From Halocatena salina (GTDB lineage: Archaea; Halobacteriota; Halobacteria; Halobacteriales; Haloarculaceae), in assembly GCF_023115355.1 (NCBI RefSeq), contig NZ_CP096019.1, positions 1,426,001 to 1,490,000 of the forward strand: DNA of 64,000 nt. The letters are read 5' to 3'. Both the position numbers and the translations under genes were made by a program. The stretch's first letter is position 1. The number at the start of each line of letters is the position of its first letter. Positions 52,005-60,327 of this stretch are shown here, piece after piece. The notes under the pieces were generated by a model. The model searched no databases, was not told where the DNA came from, and was given only the letters and a program-made list of their open reading frames with translations.

Positions 52005-52942
52005 GGTTGTACCCCTCCCGTCATGGCGATCCGAAATCCGGTTACAAGAATCGCCCCGAGCACGAACACGAGCAGACTCACACGACTGACATGCTGGATG
52101 GCTTCGTGTGCGACTGTAACCGATGGGAGCGGACAATCGGGATTGAGCGTGTACACACCTGGTTTCTCCAGCCGACAGCCCACGACGGCGGCGAGCGTTC
52201 CCATCGGCCAGCCAGCGTTGGGCGAGGGCACAGTGGCCAACCACGCCCGTTGTGTCGCGAGCGCAGACACCGACCCAGTGGCCAACAGCAGGGCGCTCAC
52301 CCGGGCAGGAACCCACATCACGAGATCGTCAAGGCGAGCGCTGATCGTTCCGACTGGCTTGTGCTCGTATCCCAGCATCGAATCCAACGTGTTCACCGCC
52401 TTCACCGCCGTGGCACCCGCCGCGCCCAGTGCCAGCGACACGGGAGCGAGTACGACGAACGCGCACAGCGGCGCAACCAGTCCGTCGGAAAGGTTCTCTG
52501 CGGCGCTCTCGACGGCCCCACTGCGGACCTGCCCTGCCGACAAGGCGGTAGCGTCACGGCCAGCCAATGCCCGAAGCCGTGTGCGTGCATCCGGCAAGTC
52601 CGTGGTCGTGTGCGTGATGACCGTCCGAGCAGTGTCGAGCAACAACCGGCGGCTCGTCGTCACGAACAACACGAGACCGGTAGCGAGAACGCCGCCTCCC
52701 GGATGGATCGAGTCGGCGAGAACGACCACTACACCACCGCTACCGGCTGCAAGGAGTGAAACGATGCCTCCGACGATCCCACCGACTACCAACGGTCGAT
52801 CCCAGTCCCGGTCGAACGGAGCGATCACCTGGCCCAACCACGACACCGGATGAACACGCTCGGGAGGCTCCCCGACGGCGGTGTCGAGCACCAGTGCGAG
52901 CGCGATCGACGCCAGCGGTGCCAGCGTCCCGGTGGCAGTCAT
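51995..52942 (-). CDS. cbiB: Adenosylcobinamide-phosphate synthase
   Basis: The 315-residue membrane protein contains family marks LDTAVGEPPERVHPVSWLGQ (start), LPDARTRLRALAGRD and LSDGLVAPL, then the helix-rich MLGYEHKPVG loop. CbiB couples aminopropanol (phosphate), supplied by CobD, to adenosylcobyric acid from CbiP. The gene starts at 52942, overlapping the HAD gene stop in an ATGA. Confidence 0.94.
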   Translation of the reverse strand: MTATGTLAPLASIALALVLDTAVGEPPERVHPVSWLGQVIAPFDRDWDRPLVVGGIVGGIVSLLAAGSGGVVVVLADSIHPGGGVLATGLVLFVTTSRRLLLDTARTVITHTTTDLPDARTRLRALAGRDATALSAGQVRSGAVESAAENLSDGLVAPLCAFVVLAPVSLALGAAGATAVKAVNTLDSMLGYEHKPVGTISARLDDLVMWVPARVSALLLATGSVSALATQRAWLATVPSPNAGWPMGTLAAVVGCRLEKPGVYTLNPDCPLPSVTVAHEAIQHVSRVSLLVFVLGAILVTGFRIAMTGGVQPWF

Positions 52943-53562
52943 CGATCCAACTCCCGCAATCGTTCCGGAACCGTTTCAAGTGAACCGTCACCCACCTCGA
53001 TGAACGTTCCACCGACCGCTTCGACGCCACCGTCTGCGTCGGGATCGTCACCGACGTGAACGAGCGTGTCACCGCTCGCCTCAAGCTGTTCGGCAACGGC
53101 TTCGAACGCGCGTGGGTGTGGCTTTCGCCAGCCACAGCCGACGCTCGTGACGACAGCGTCGAATGACCGATCCACCGCCGAGCGGGCGAGCGCCCGGTGT
53201 ACGAGTCCGGTCACGCTACAGTTCGAACAGACACCGATCTGCCCTCGGTGGGCCGCCGCCGCAAGGGCTGTCCGTGCACCCGGCCGGATCCGTACATCAG
53301 GAGCAAACGCCGTTGTAACGGCGCGGGCACACTGATCACGGTCCGGATCGATACCGCGGCTTTCCAGCGCGTGAACCACGTGCTCAGTGAGTGAAATCTC
53401 CACACCGCTCGGAACGGTCGTATGGGATTCACCGTACGCAACCGACCAATCCGGTGGTACCGACACCCCTCGATCCGCCAGCGCCGTGGCCACGGCGCTG
53501 GCGGGATCAGTGGGGGGCTGAACTTCGAGAAGCGTGCCAAAGCAATCGAACGATACTACCAC
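52939..53562 (-). CDS. HAD-family hydrolase at the head of the cobalamin operon
   Basis: The 207-residue protein has the haloacid-dehalogenase signature FDCFGTLLE (nucleophile D6), a helical cap at about 20-90, CSNCSVTGLV near motif II, a lysine in GWRKPHP and the acidic motif IV HVGDDPDADGG. A phosphatase role is likely. In some archaea a HAD enzyme dephosphorylates alpha-ribazole phosphate or cobalamin phosphate, replacing CobC. The 4-base overlap with cbiB supports such a role, but it is unproven. GTG is the apparent start. Confidence 0.82.
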   Translation of the reverse strand: MVVSFDCFGTLLEVQPPTDPASAVATALADRGVSVPPDWSVAYGESHTTVPSGVEISLTEHVVHALESRGIDPDRDQCARAVTTAFAPDVRIRPGARTALAAAAHRGQIGVCSNCSVTGLVHRALARSAVDRSFDAVVTSVGCGWRKPHPRAFEAVAEQLEASGDTLVHVGDDPDADGGVEAVGGTFIEVGDGSLETVPERLRELDR

Positions 53563-53780
53563 TCCCGTGGAATTAGTCCAAACAGACTTGAACGTCCCGA
53601 TCTCCCAGAACGTTCCAGGTCATATAATACATTAGTCATATTATTTTGCACGATTCTTCAGAAGATAAATACTACAATTATTGACAAAGTTGTCTGGTGT
53701 AGAAGGCGCGCGATAGGGAAAATAAAAGACCATTTCCCTCTTGCGAAAGCTGTTTGTTCTACTGCCACATATAAATACAT

Positions 53781-54239
53781 ATGGGAGATGATGGGAATCG
53801 TTTCAGCTCGTTACTTGGAGGTGATACATCTGGGGGCAGGTATGAGTGGGGTGTCAGGGCACTGTACGACCTATCACCATCAGCGTTCGAGCGGGTGGTG
53901 GGCGCTCTGTACATTGCTGAGGGGTATGAAGTCGAGCGGGCAGGTCCCACTGTCGAAGGAGGAATCGATCTCATTGCGAAGAAATCAGGATTCATACGGT
54001 CGAAGACGGTCGTCATCTCCATTATCCCCCCCGGTGGGACGGTGTCATTACCGACAGTCAAGCAGTTAGAGCGCGGTCGAGGAATAAACGGGGCCAAGGT
54101 GGGTATACTCGTGCGACCGAAGCCGTTCAGAGACGAGATTCGGAGAGCTGCCACCGACAACGGTGCCATCGAACTACTCGATGGGCAACAGCTCACTACC
54201 AGACTCACGGACAACGGTGTCGCCCATCCCGGTCGGTGA
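53781..54239 (+). CDS. Mrr-like restriction endonuclease fold protein
   Basis: The 152-residue protein has the Mrr_cat pattern: a leading helix FERVVGALYIAEGYEVERAG, then GGIDLIAKKSG (Asp of the PD-(D/E)xK core) and a strand TVVISIIPPGG with later VKQLERGRGINGAKVGILV. The usual E/Q-x-K after the core strand is replaced by SIIPP, so catalysis is doubtful; a DNA-binding or degenerate role is possible. The AT-rich 218 bases upstream separate it from the cobalamin operon. Confidence 0.65.
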   Translation: MGDDGNRFSSLLGGDTSGGRYEWGVRALYDLSPSAFERVVGALYIAEGYEVERAGPTVEGGIDLIAKKSGFIRSKTVVISIIPPGGTVSLPTVKQLERGRGINGAKVGILVRPKPFRDEIRRAATDNGAIELLDGQQLTTRLTDNGVAHPGR

Positions 54240-54281
54240 TCGATGCGTACGTTTTTGCGGGTGCTTCTCGATGGATGACGT

Positions 54282-54542
54282 ATGACGAGAGAGAAACTCG
54301 TGACGGCGAGCAAGGCACTCGATCAGGCTACGACGGGCGCGGACGAACGCCACCGCGAGCGAATCGAAGAACAAGCCGAGCAACTTGAGCAGCTGGCCGA
54401 ACGGGAACACGATCCCGATCACGGCCGGTTGGATCGCCACATGAACGTTCTCAGAGAACTCCACGACGAGACGAATGATCCCGATATCGAGCGCGCCTAC
54501 GAACGGCTCCGAGAGTATCGACAGGGCGTAAGTGGGGTGTGA
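54282..54542 (+). CDS. Small coiled-coil haloarchaeal protein
   Basis: The 86-residue protein is highly charged and helical: HRERIEEQAEQLEQLAERE followed by DPDHGRLDRHMNVLRELHDE. Heptad-like Leu/Ala spacing predicts a coiled coil. Similar small proteins are common in haloarchaea and have no known role. It starts at an ATG downstream of a short promoter gap and precedes a small membrane protein. Confidence 0.72.
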   Translation: MTREKLVTASKALDQATTGADERHRERIEEQAEQLEQLAEREHDPDHGRLDRHMNVLRELHDETNDPDIERAYERLREYRQGVSGV

Positions 54543-54585
54543 GCTGAAAAGCAACCGTTTTATGGACGTATTCCAAGGATCAGAT

Positions 54586-54771
54586 ATGCAACGACGAGCA
54601 GCCGCGGCGTATTTTCTGTTCTTTCTGGTGATCGGAATCGGCGCGTACGCGATCAGAACGATGGCCAACGTTCCTTCGGGCCGGGCTGGGGGACTCGGGG
54701 CTGTAGCGGTAATGAGCCTGCTCGCTGGGATCCTCGTGATCGGACTGTCGTATCTTCCCGTCCGTGGATAG
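54586..54771 (+). CDS. Small two-helix membrane protein (61 aa)
   Basis: The peptide reads MQRRAAAAYFLFFLVIGIGA with a second hydrophobic stretch GGLGAVAVMSLLAGILVIGL. A CGTTTTATGG box about 25 bases before the ATG at 54586 supports this start over the ones at 54532 or 54562. The role is unknown. Confidence 0.72.
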   Translation: MQRRAAAAYFLFFLVIGIGAYAIRTMANVPSGRAGGLGAVAVMSLLAGILVIGLSYLPVRG

Positions 54772-54783
54772 GAGCACTGAAAA

Positions 54784-54857
54784 CGGGCTGGGAGGGACTT
54801 GAACCCCCGGCCATCTGGTTAAAAGCCAGACGCTCTGCCAGACTGAGCTACCAGCCC
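54784..54857 (-). tRNA. trnK: tRNA-Lys (TTT)
   Basis: The minus strand folds as GGGCTGG/CCAGCCC acceptor, GCTC/GAGC D arm, TCTGG/CCAGA anticodon stem with loop CTTTTAA (anticodon TTT), and a GGGGG T arm. Discriminator G, no encoded CCA, no intron. A CCGTTTAGCC box about 27 bases upstream is its promoter. Confidence 0.97.
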
Positions 54858-54950
54858 TCACCTGCACGTTTACCGTCCCCCGGCTAAACGGTTACGGAAT
54901 GCTCCTCCAACCGAGGCCGTATCGGCGGGCGAAGACAGGACTGAACGTAG

Positions 54951-55616
54951 CTACCGTCTCTGGTCGGTAATCCGTTCGAGCGCGTCAGTGACGATCGTTT
55001 CTGGATCCGTATCGTTGATGGCAGCAACCCGCCGGAGTTCGAGATACGTCTCCGGTGGAAGCGATAGTGTGAGCCGACCGAGTTCGATCCCTCGTTTTTC
55101 GAGCGCGCTGTCGAGCGATTGGCCATCGTTCACGTCGCTTGCGATCGCCCGGACCTCCCGGACGGTCAGATCGTGGTCAAGTACGGTCCACGCGAGTTGG
55201 TATCGGGTTTCTCCGTGAACACGAGCGATGTGTTTGGCTGCCGTAGGCGCGATCCGCCCCGTAGCGACGTACTTTCGTACCGGTCGTGGAAGATCATGTA
55301 CCCGGGCCCACTTTCGGATGAACGACACCGTCACTCCACCGCCCGCGCGCTCGGCAGCGCTCTTATACGACCCTTCCCCCCGGACCAAAGCGGCACAGGC
55401 GGCTGCGCCACGGAGCATGTAGATGTTATCCTCCGCCCCGGCCGTGTTGTCTGCGAAGGCACGTACCGTTTCTGCCGCCGCCGAAAGACTGCTGGGGTCC
55501 GATGGATCGAACTGAACCGCTTGCGGAGCGCGTTCTCCCGCCAACTCCGGATTCCCACGAATTACTGGCTGGCCGACGGGAGATTCACGGTCTGTCGGCG
55601 GTGGATTATCACTCAT
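54951..55616 (-). CDS. Haloarchaeal ParB/KorB-like DNA-binding protein
   Basis: The 221-residue protein is acidic, with a disordered start (SDNPPPTDRESPVG), a helical middle (AAAETVRAFADNTAGAEDNIYMLRGAAACAAL) and a helix-turn-helix-like block VTVSFIRKWARVHDLPRPVRKYV. The C-terminal half has GRIAPTAAKHIARVHGE and a ribbon-helix-helix-like end with LTLSLPPETYLELRRVAAIND. It resembles ParB-type DNA-binding pattern proteins of haloarchaea; I cannot name a target. Both ATGs at 55616 and 55619 fit. Confidence 0.72.
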   Translation of the reverse strand: MSDNPPPTDRESPVGQPVIRGNPELAGERAPQAVQFDPSDPSSLSAAAETVRAFADNTAGAEDNIYMLRGAAACAALVRGEGSYKSAAERAGGGVTVSFIRKWARVHDLPRPVRKYVATGRIAPTAAKHIARVHGETRYQLAWTVLDHDLTVREVRAIASDVNDGQSLDSALEKRGIELGRLTLSLPPETYLELRRVAAINDTDPETIVTDALERITDQRR

Positions 55617-55673
55617 CACTCACGAAAACGAAGGCGATAATGAAAAACGTCTCGGGTAACAAGTGGGGGACAC

Positions 55674-55853
55674 TCACCCATCCCGCTGTTCGGAAAGGTG
55701 TTCCCAAATTTCCGTACACCCACACCCATCCTCGACCCCTTCGAGATGGGAGCGATCGGTCTCTTGGTCGGTGTCGCCATCATCGTCGAGCCGACACGCG
55801 CTGGTCTCCGACTCGACGTCCACGTTCGATGTCCTGCTATCGGCGTTGCTCAT
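55674..55853 (-). CDS. Small acidic Cys-containing protein (59 aa)
   Basis: The frame reads MSNADSRTSNVDVESETSAC and ends EDGCGCTEIWEHLSEQRDG, a CxC-type tail I recall from small haloarchaeal proteins. Its ATG overlaps the TGA of the upstream gene on the same strand (ATGA at 55850-55853), which strongly supports that both are real and co-translated. Metal binding via the three cysteines is possible; function is unknown. Confidence 0.72.
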   Translation of the reverse strand: MSNADSRTSNVDVESETSACRLDDDGDTDQETDRSHLEGVEDGCGCTEIWEHLSEQRDG

Positions 55854-56071
55854 CTGAAACGCACCTCGGAATCTTCGTAAAGTTCCGGCGCGACATCCGC
55901 TGACGTATGCTGTCGCAGATTACTCAGTTCCGCGTCTGTCATCACTCCTCTTACGATGCTATCATGTATAAGCCCGTGTCCCGCTGTAAGGCTGGCCCGT
56001 ACTATCGCCTGTGAGAAATATTTACCGGTATCTATTTCAGTGTATATTGGATAATCCGTGTTTCGTCCCAT
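55850..56071 (-). CDS. Small hypothetical protein (73 aa), first gene of a two-gene operon
   Basis: It starts MGRNTDYPIYTEIDTGKYF, continues AIVRASLTAGHG and ends ELYEDSEVRFR, with acidic, GC-rich codons typical here. It overlaps the downstream 59-residue gene by the four bases ATGA. An in-frame ATG 8 codons upstream (MTLRGNIT) is an alternative start. A perfect inverted repeat lies just upstream. Family is not recognised. Confidence 0.65.
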   Translation of the reverse strand: MGRNTDYPIYTEIDTGKYFSQAIVRASLTAGHGLIHDSIVRGVMTDAELSNLRQHTSADVAPELYEDSEVRFR

Positions 56072-56089
56072 GGTTATGTTGCCTCGAAG

Positions 56090-56109
56090 CGTCATCAGAG
56101 TTGATGACG
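56090..56109. promoter_or_regulatory. Perfect inverted repeat upstream of the small two-gene operon
   Basis: CGTCATCA-GAGT-TGATGACG has 8-bp perfect arms and lies 19-38 bases before the ATG at 56071, in the promoter window. It could be a repressor site. Confidence 0.45.
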
Positions 56110-56223
56110 TGAGCGAAAGCGAAGACACCGTAGGACTTATCAGAAATCACCGATGGTTGATGACGATCGGTAACCACTACCCGGATCGTCGGGATTACTA
56201 TCGTTCGGAAGAAAACCCCAGTC

Positions 56224-56544
56224 GTGACGACGTCGGTTCATCAACTCGACGATGGGGCGTGGATCAGCGTGAACGACCGTCGCGTTATGCCTGTGAGCGA
56301 TCTGTGGCGGTTACGAAAGCACGAGTTCTGTGAGTGTGACGTCGCCGACGTGCTCGCCGAGGGGTTCGTCGCGGTCGGCGTCGATCGCTCGAACGTCGAG
56401 GCACGGATCGCTGGCCAGTGTATCGCGTGTGGATCCGACGGTGTGACAGGATGGCTCCAGATGGGAACTGTCGACCCGAAAACCGACCGTTTCCGTCCCG
56501 TCGTCCCCGAGAGCATTCACCAGCCCCGTCCCGCCACGAGATAG
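56224..56544 (+). CDS. Hypothetical protein with CxC and CxxC motifs
   Basis: The 106-residue protein starts MTTSVHQLDDGAWISVNDRRV and has FCECDVADVL near 35-44 and GQCIACGSDGV near 64-74, which may bind a metal. It ends 85 bases before the nitrite reductase start on the same strand, so the two could share a transcript. I do not recognise a family; an assimilation accessory role would be speculation. Confidence 0.65.
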   Translation: MTTSVHQLDDGAWISVNDRRVMPVSDLWRLRKHEFCECDVADVLAEGFVAVGVDRSNVEARIAGQCIACGSDGVTGWLQMGTVDPKTDRFRPVVPESIHQPRPATR

Positions 56545-56629
56545 CGGAGATATTTTCCTAATGGCTGATGAGGGAGGCAACCTTGTCGGAATACGTGAAG
56601 ATTTAGGCGCAGGACTGTTGAACGTTGAT

Positions 56630-58375
56630 ATGCCGAGTAAAGTCGAGGGATGGAAAGACGAAGTGTACGGACCCGAGATCCGCGAGCATCTCTTTCGATT
56701 CGCCGAAGAAGGGTGGGACTCTATCCCGGAGGACGAACACGACGCGTGGTTCGAGCGGTTCAAATGGTGGGGGTTGTACCACCAGCGCAAGGGTCAGGAA
56801 GGCAATTTTATGATGCGTGTCGGGGTTCCCGGTGGTCGGCTCACGCCGGAACAGCTCCGCGTTGTCGGGGAAATCGCCAACGAGTACGCTCACGGACCGG
56901 TCGATAACCCCGAGTTCGGTAACGGGCTCGTCGATTTCACCACTCGCCAATCGATCCAGTTGCACTGGATACAGATCGAAGACGTTCCGGCGATCTTCGA
57001 GAAGCTCGAAGAACACGGACTGTCGACGATTCAGGCCTGTGGTGACTCCTGGCGCAACATCGTCGGGAGCCCCGTCGCCGGTCGGGATGCCGATGAGCAC
57101 ATGGACGTGTGGCCGATCATCGAGGGGTTGAACGAGGAGTTCAAGAACAATCCTGATCACGCCAATCTTCCTCGCAAGTGGAAGGTGTCGGTGACCGGAG
57201 ACACTCGTGGCGCAGGACAGGGGGACATCAACGATCTCGCGTTCGAACCGGCGGTCAAGGAGATCGATGGTGAGACGGTCAAAGGCTTCAATGTGCGTGT
57301 TGGGGGTGGACTCGCCCGGAAAGAACCCCGATTTGCTCGAGACATCGACGTGTTCTGTACGCCCGAGACGATCTACGATGTGGCTGGGGGCGTGTCGGCG
57401 CTGTTCCGAGACCACGGAGACCGCGACGATCGCTTTAGCGCACGTGTCAAGTTCTTGATGGATGAATGGGGATCGGAGAAGTTCCGGCAAGTCCTCGACG
57501 AGGAGTACGTCGATCACGAACTGCCGACGGCGGGCGAAGATCTCCGCGATGAGTACGATTACAACGCAGGGCGCGCCGACGCCCCGGGCGATTACGTCGG
57601 CGTCCACGAACAACACGACGGGCAGCATTTCGTCGGACTGAGCGTACTCGTCGGTCGGATGGGAGCAGAAGAAGTCATCGAACTCGCCGACACCGCCGAG
57701 GCATACGGGTCGGAACTCGTCGGCGTCACTCAGCGTCAGAACCTCATTATCGCCGACATCGACGAGTCGGATCTCGATGACTTCCTCGCAGAACCGTTGT
57801 TGACGGAGTACAGTCCCGATCCCCATCCGTTCATGCGCGGCTCGATTGCGTGTACGGGCACGGAGTTCTGCTCGCTATCGATCGTCGAAACGAAAAACCG
57901 GATGGTGCGCTACGCCCACTGGCTCCGGGACAACGTGTCGGTGCCTGACGGTGTGGAGGACTTTCATATTCACCTGTCGGGCTGTACGGCATCGTGCGCC
58001 CAGCCCCAGATCGCCGACATCAGCCTTCGTGGGATGAAAACCAGAAAGAACGGCGAACCGGTCGAAGCGTTCGACATCGGTCTCGGCGGTGGTCTGGGAG
58101 AAGAACCCCAGTTTGCCGACTGGATCGAAATGCGCGTCGCGGCCGATGAGGTGCCGGGATACATTGAAAACCTACTCGAAACCTACGAGGCCCAGCGCGA
58201 CGACGAGAGCTTCCGCGAGTTCATCTCGGCTCACAACGAAGAGGAGCTACAGGAACTCGCCGATCCCGAGGAGACGAGCTACGAGGATCCCTACATGCAC
58301 AACACGAAGATGACGTGGTACCCCTACGCCGAAGACGACGAGATGGCAAGTTCGCCCGCGCCGGCCGACGACTAA
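56630..58375 (+). CDS. nirA: Ferredoxin-nitrite reductase (NirA; siroheme nitrite/sulfite reductase family)
   Basis: This protein of about 581 residues has two ferredoxin-like halves (RFKWWGLYHQRKGQEGNFMMR). The siroheme/4Fe-4S cysteines lie in ACTGTEFCSLS and HLSGCTASCAQPQ near 430 and 470. It reduces nitrite to ammonia with ferredoxin electrons. Sulfite reductase is the main alternative, but halophilic assimilatory nitrite reductases share the long N-terminus and length. I chose the ATG at 56630 (MPSKVEGWKDEVYG) because it matches the family start and has GATTTAGG about 27 bases upstream; the ATG at 56561 adds 23 residues. Confidence 0.9.
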   Translation: MPSKVEGWKDEVYGPEIREHLFRFAEEGWDSIPEDEHDAWFERFKWWGLYHQRKGQEGNFMMRVGVPGGRLTPEQLRVVGEIANEYAHGPVDNPEFGNGLVDFTTRQSIQLHWIQIEDVPAIFEKLEEHGLSTIQACGDSWRNIVGSPVAGRDADEHMDVWPIIEGLNEEFKNNPDHANLPRKWKVSVTGDTRGAGQGDINDLAFEPAVKEIDGETVKGFNVRVGGGLARKEPRFARDIDVFCTPETIYDVAGGVSALFRDHGDRDDRFSARVKFLMDEWGSEKFRQVLDEEYVDHELPTAGEDLRDEYDYNAGRADAPGDYVGVHEQHDGQHFVGLSVLVGRMGAEEVIELADTAEAYGSELVGVTQRQNLIIADIDESDLDDFLAEPLLTEYSPDPHPFMRGSIACTGTEFCSLSIVETKNRMVRYAHWLRDNVSVPDGVEDFHIHLSGCTASCAQPQIADISLRGMKTRKNGEPVEAFDIGLGGGLGEEPQFADWIEMRVAADEVPGYIENLLETYEAQRDDESFREFISAHNEEELQELADPEETSYEDPYMHNTKMTWYPYAEDDEMASSPAPADD

Positions 58376-58420
58376 CGCTCGAAGGATCAGATTTACCGTT
58401 CTCAGGCGTGTTCGTCCGGT

Positions 58421-58702
58421 ATGGCCGACCGAATCATGACGGTCAACGCGTACACCACCCTCGATCTCCTTTCGGGTCACGCGGAGGGACACGGATTCGA
58501 AGAGGAAGCGATGGCGACGCTCAACGTTCGCACACCTCGTACAGAACCCGAACACGTCACGCTGCAACTCGAACTCGACAACACCGAACTCGAACAGTTG
58601 CCAGCACACGCCGACTCGGTGACACTGACCGCCGAACAGGCGCGCACGCTCGCCCAAGAACTTACCGAGTGTGCCCAGCGGGTCGAAGCCGAGTCGGAAT
58701 GA
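58421..58702 (+). CDS. Small haloarchaeal protein (DUF6360-like)
   Basis: The 93-residue protein starts MADRIMTVNAYTTLDLLSGH, followed by EGHGFEEEAMATLNVRTP and VTLQLELDNTELEQLPAHAD. From memory this is DUF6360, a haloarchaeal-only family of unknown function. It follows nirA by 45 bases on the same strand and may share its transcript. Confidence 0.8.
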   Translation: MADRIMTVNAYTTLDLLSGHAEGHGFEEEAMATLNVRTPRTEPEHVTLQLELDNTELEQLPAHADSVTLTAEQARTLAQELTECAQRVEAESE

Positions 58703-58703
58703 G

Positions 58704-59225
58704 TCACAACCGAAGCGACATTTCGAACTCGAAGCTCTCGGTTTTGCTCGGTTCGAAGCCCACCTTTCGATAAAGCGTGCGTGCGGCGCTGTTCCACCGT
58801 TCGACCGACAACCACACCTGTTCGATCCCGTGGTCCTGTCCGGCACCCAACAGCGCCGTGATGAGTTTCGTTCCGATGCCAAGCTCCTGGTACTCACCCA
58901 GTACGAAAATGGCGAGTTCGTACTCGTCAGTCCCGTCAGGGACGAGTGTCGCGTGGCCGACGAGTCGGTTCTCCGTCGAGGCAACAACGTTGACGGCGTC
59001 CTCAGTAAGAATGCGATCGAGCCACTCCCGGATTCGGTCGTCCGTGGTCGGGGGAATACCCTGTGCCCGGTCCTCGGGATCGAACGCGAGATACATCTCG
59101 AGGAAGGCGTCGAAATCGCCGCCGGTGTACTCGGTGATCTCCACCGTGTGACCAGCGGCGTCCTCGAACGTCATCGGCGGGGGATCGAACTGTCCGGCCG
59201 GTTCAGAAGGATAGATACGTGTCAT
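58704..59225 (-). CDS. GNAT-family acetyltransferase
   Basis: The 173-residue protein is a typical GNAT fold. The acetyl-CoA loop reads YQELGIGTKLITALLGA near 112-128, preceded by strand TLVPDGTDEYELAIFVL, and the protein ends RTLYRKVGFEPSKTESF. It may acetylate a small molecule or protein. The start overlaps the Usp gene stop in an ATGA, so the two are co-translated. It converges with the DUF6360-like gene, with one base between stops. Confidence 0.87.
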   Translation of the reverse strand: MTRIYPSEPAGQFDPPPMTFEDAAGHTVEITEYTGGDFDAFLEMYLAFDPEDRAQGIPPTTDDRIREWLDRILTEDAVNVVASTENRLVGHATLVPDGTDEYELAIFVLGEYQELGIGTKLITALLGAGQDHGIEQVWLSVERWNSAARTLYRKVGFEPSKTESFEFEMSLRL

Positions 59226-59587
59226 CGTACCAGCGTGACTGTCATCGTTGCGTTCAAGAGGACGAATTCCGCGATATCTGCGAGCTGGATCTTCCCGAGT
59301 GGACTCCGTCGTCCCCCGTCGATGATGACCCGATCGAATTCCTCGCGCTCTGCGAGTTCGACGAGTTGACTACCGGCGTGACCGGTGAGTGACCGTATCG
59401 AGACATCGACGGAACGTTCCGAAAAGAACTCTCGAACCTCCTGTTCGAGCAGATCAGTCGGTGGACCGTTATCAGTCTCCACGACGGCGACAGTGATCTC
59501 GTCGCCCATGGCTGTAGCGCGCTCGATGGCCGTTTCGAGCACTGCCTTCGTTCGATTGCTGCGATCGATGCCGACGAGCAGTTTCAT
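59222..59587 (-). CDS. Universal stress protein (UspA) family protein
   Basis: The 121-residue protein starts MKLLVGIDRSNRTKAVLETA, with the Usp fold's VAVVE strand and HAGSQLVELAEREEFDRVIID. The end lacks the full GxxG(S/T) ATP-binding loop: GGRRSPLGKI appears in place of G-x2-G-x9-GS. ATP binding is uncertain. It overlaps the downstream GNAT gene by four bases. Confidence 0.85.
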   Translation of the reverse strand: MKLLVGIDRSNRTKAVLETAIERATAMGDEITVAVVETDNGPPTDLLEQEVREFFSERSVDVSIRSLTGHAGSQLVELAEREEFDRVIIDGGRRSPLGKIQLADIAEFVLLNATMTVTLVR

Positions 59588-59706
59588 AGGGGTCGATTGC
59601 TCGCGCGAGCTAAAAGTCTCTCGGCGACATCACCGGAACACTTCGCGTTCCGGTTAGTAGCCAGACGTAGTCTGGCGACACGCTTTTTCATCGCCCAGCG
59701 CCCAGT

Positions 59707-60327
59707 ATGAGTATGACCGACGATCCTGTAGGCAACGGAGAATCATCTGCAGTCCCCCCGGTCGAATCCGGTGATACCGTAACCGGCGACGGCTCCGACA
59801 CGGAATCAGAAACCGAACAGGAACACGAGATACCCACCGAGATCCAGCAGTACGATCGGTTCAAGAAGATCGACGGCAGCCAGTACGAGCGAGCGAACGA
59901 GTTTCTTCGAGACCGCACGTACATCACGGCGCGCGAGTGGGCCATCGCCCGATTGTGTTCGGATTTCCGAACCGAGACGGGCGTCGAGATGACGAAAATC
60001 GGGGAAAACCTCCCGGATCTCGTGCCGTTCATGGAAGATACCTACACCCCTCAGGCGGTCAATCAGGCCCGGTCGGCGTTCGAAGAGAAGATCAGGACGG
60101 CAGGAGCGACGTTTCTCTACGGGGCGATGTGTGATTTTTTCACTGCCGAAGAGCTTGACGACATCATGTACGAATCCACCGAGGTTGCGAAGTTCCTACT
60201 GGAAGTCGAAGGTGTCGATCTCTCAGTCGAACAAGAGCTTGAGGCCGAAGAACGCGTGTCGAGCATGATGCGGGAAGTGCGTGAGGCCAGCGCCGAACTT
60301 CGATCGGACGAACTCGAAGAGGAGTAG
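59707..60327 (+). CDS. Haloarchaeal protein (DUF5806-like)
   Basis: The 206-residue protein has an acidic, disordered start of about 45 residues and then a helical core, FKKIDGSQYERANEFLRDRTY and EWAIARLCSDFRTETGVEM. From memory this is DUF5806, conserved in haloarchaea and of unknown function. An AKxxL-like ATLFY helix and the acidic end suggest a protein-protein role. The start codon is the first ATG at 59707; a second lies 2 codons on. Confidence 0.83.
   Translation: MSMTDDPVGNGESSAVPPVESGDTVTGDGSDTESETEQEHEIPTEIQQYDRFKKIDGSQYERANEFLRDRTYITAREWAIARLCSDFRTETGVEMTKIGENLPDLVPFMEDTYTPQAVNQARSAFEEKIRTAGATFLYGAMCDFFTAEELDDIMYESTEVAKFLLEVEGVDLSVEQELEAEERVSSMMREVREASAELRSDELEEE

Noticed and set aside
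56603-57826. 407-codon minus-strand open frame under nirA
   Set aside because: It is the antisense shadow of nirA, whose motifs are clear in the plus frame.
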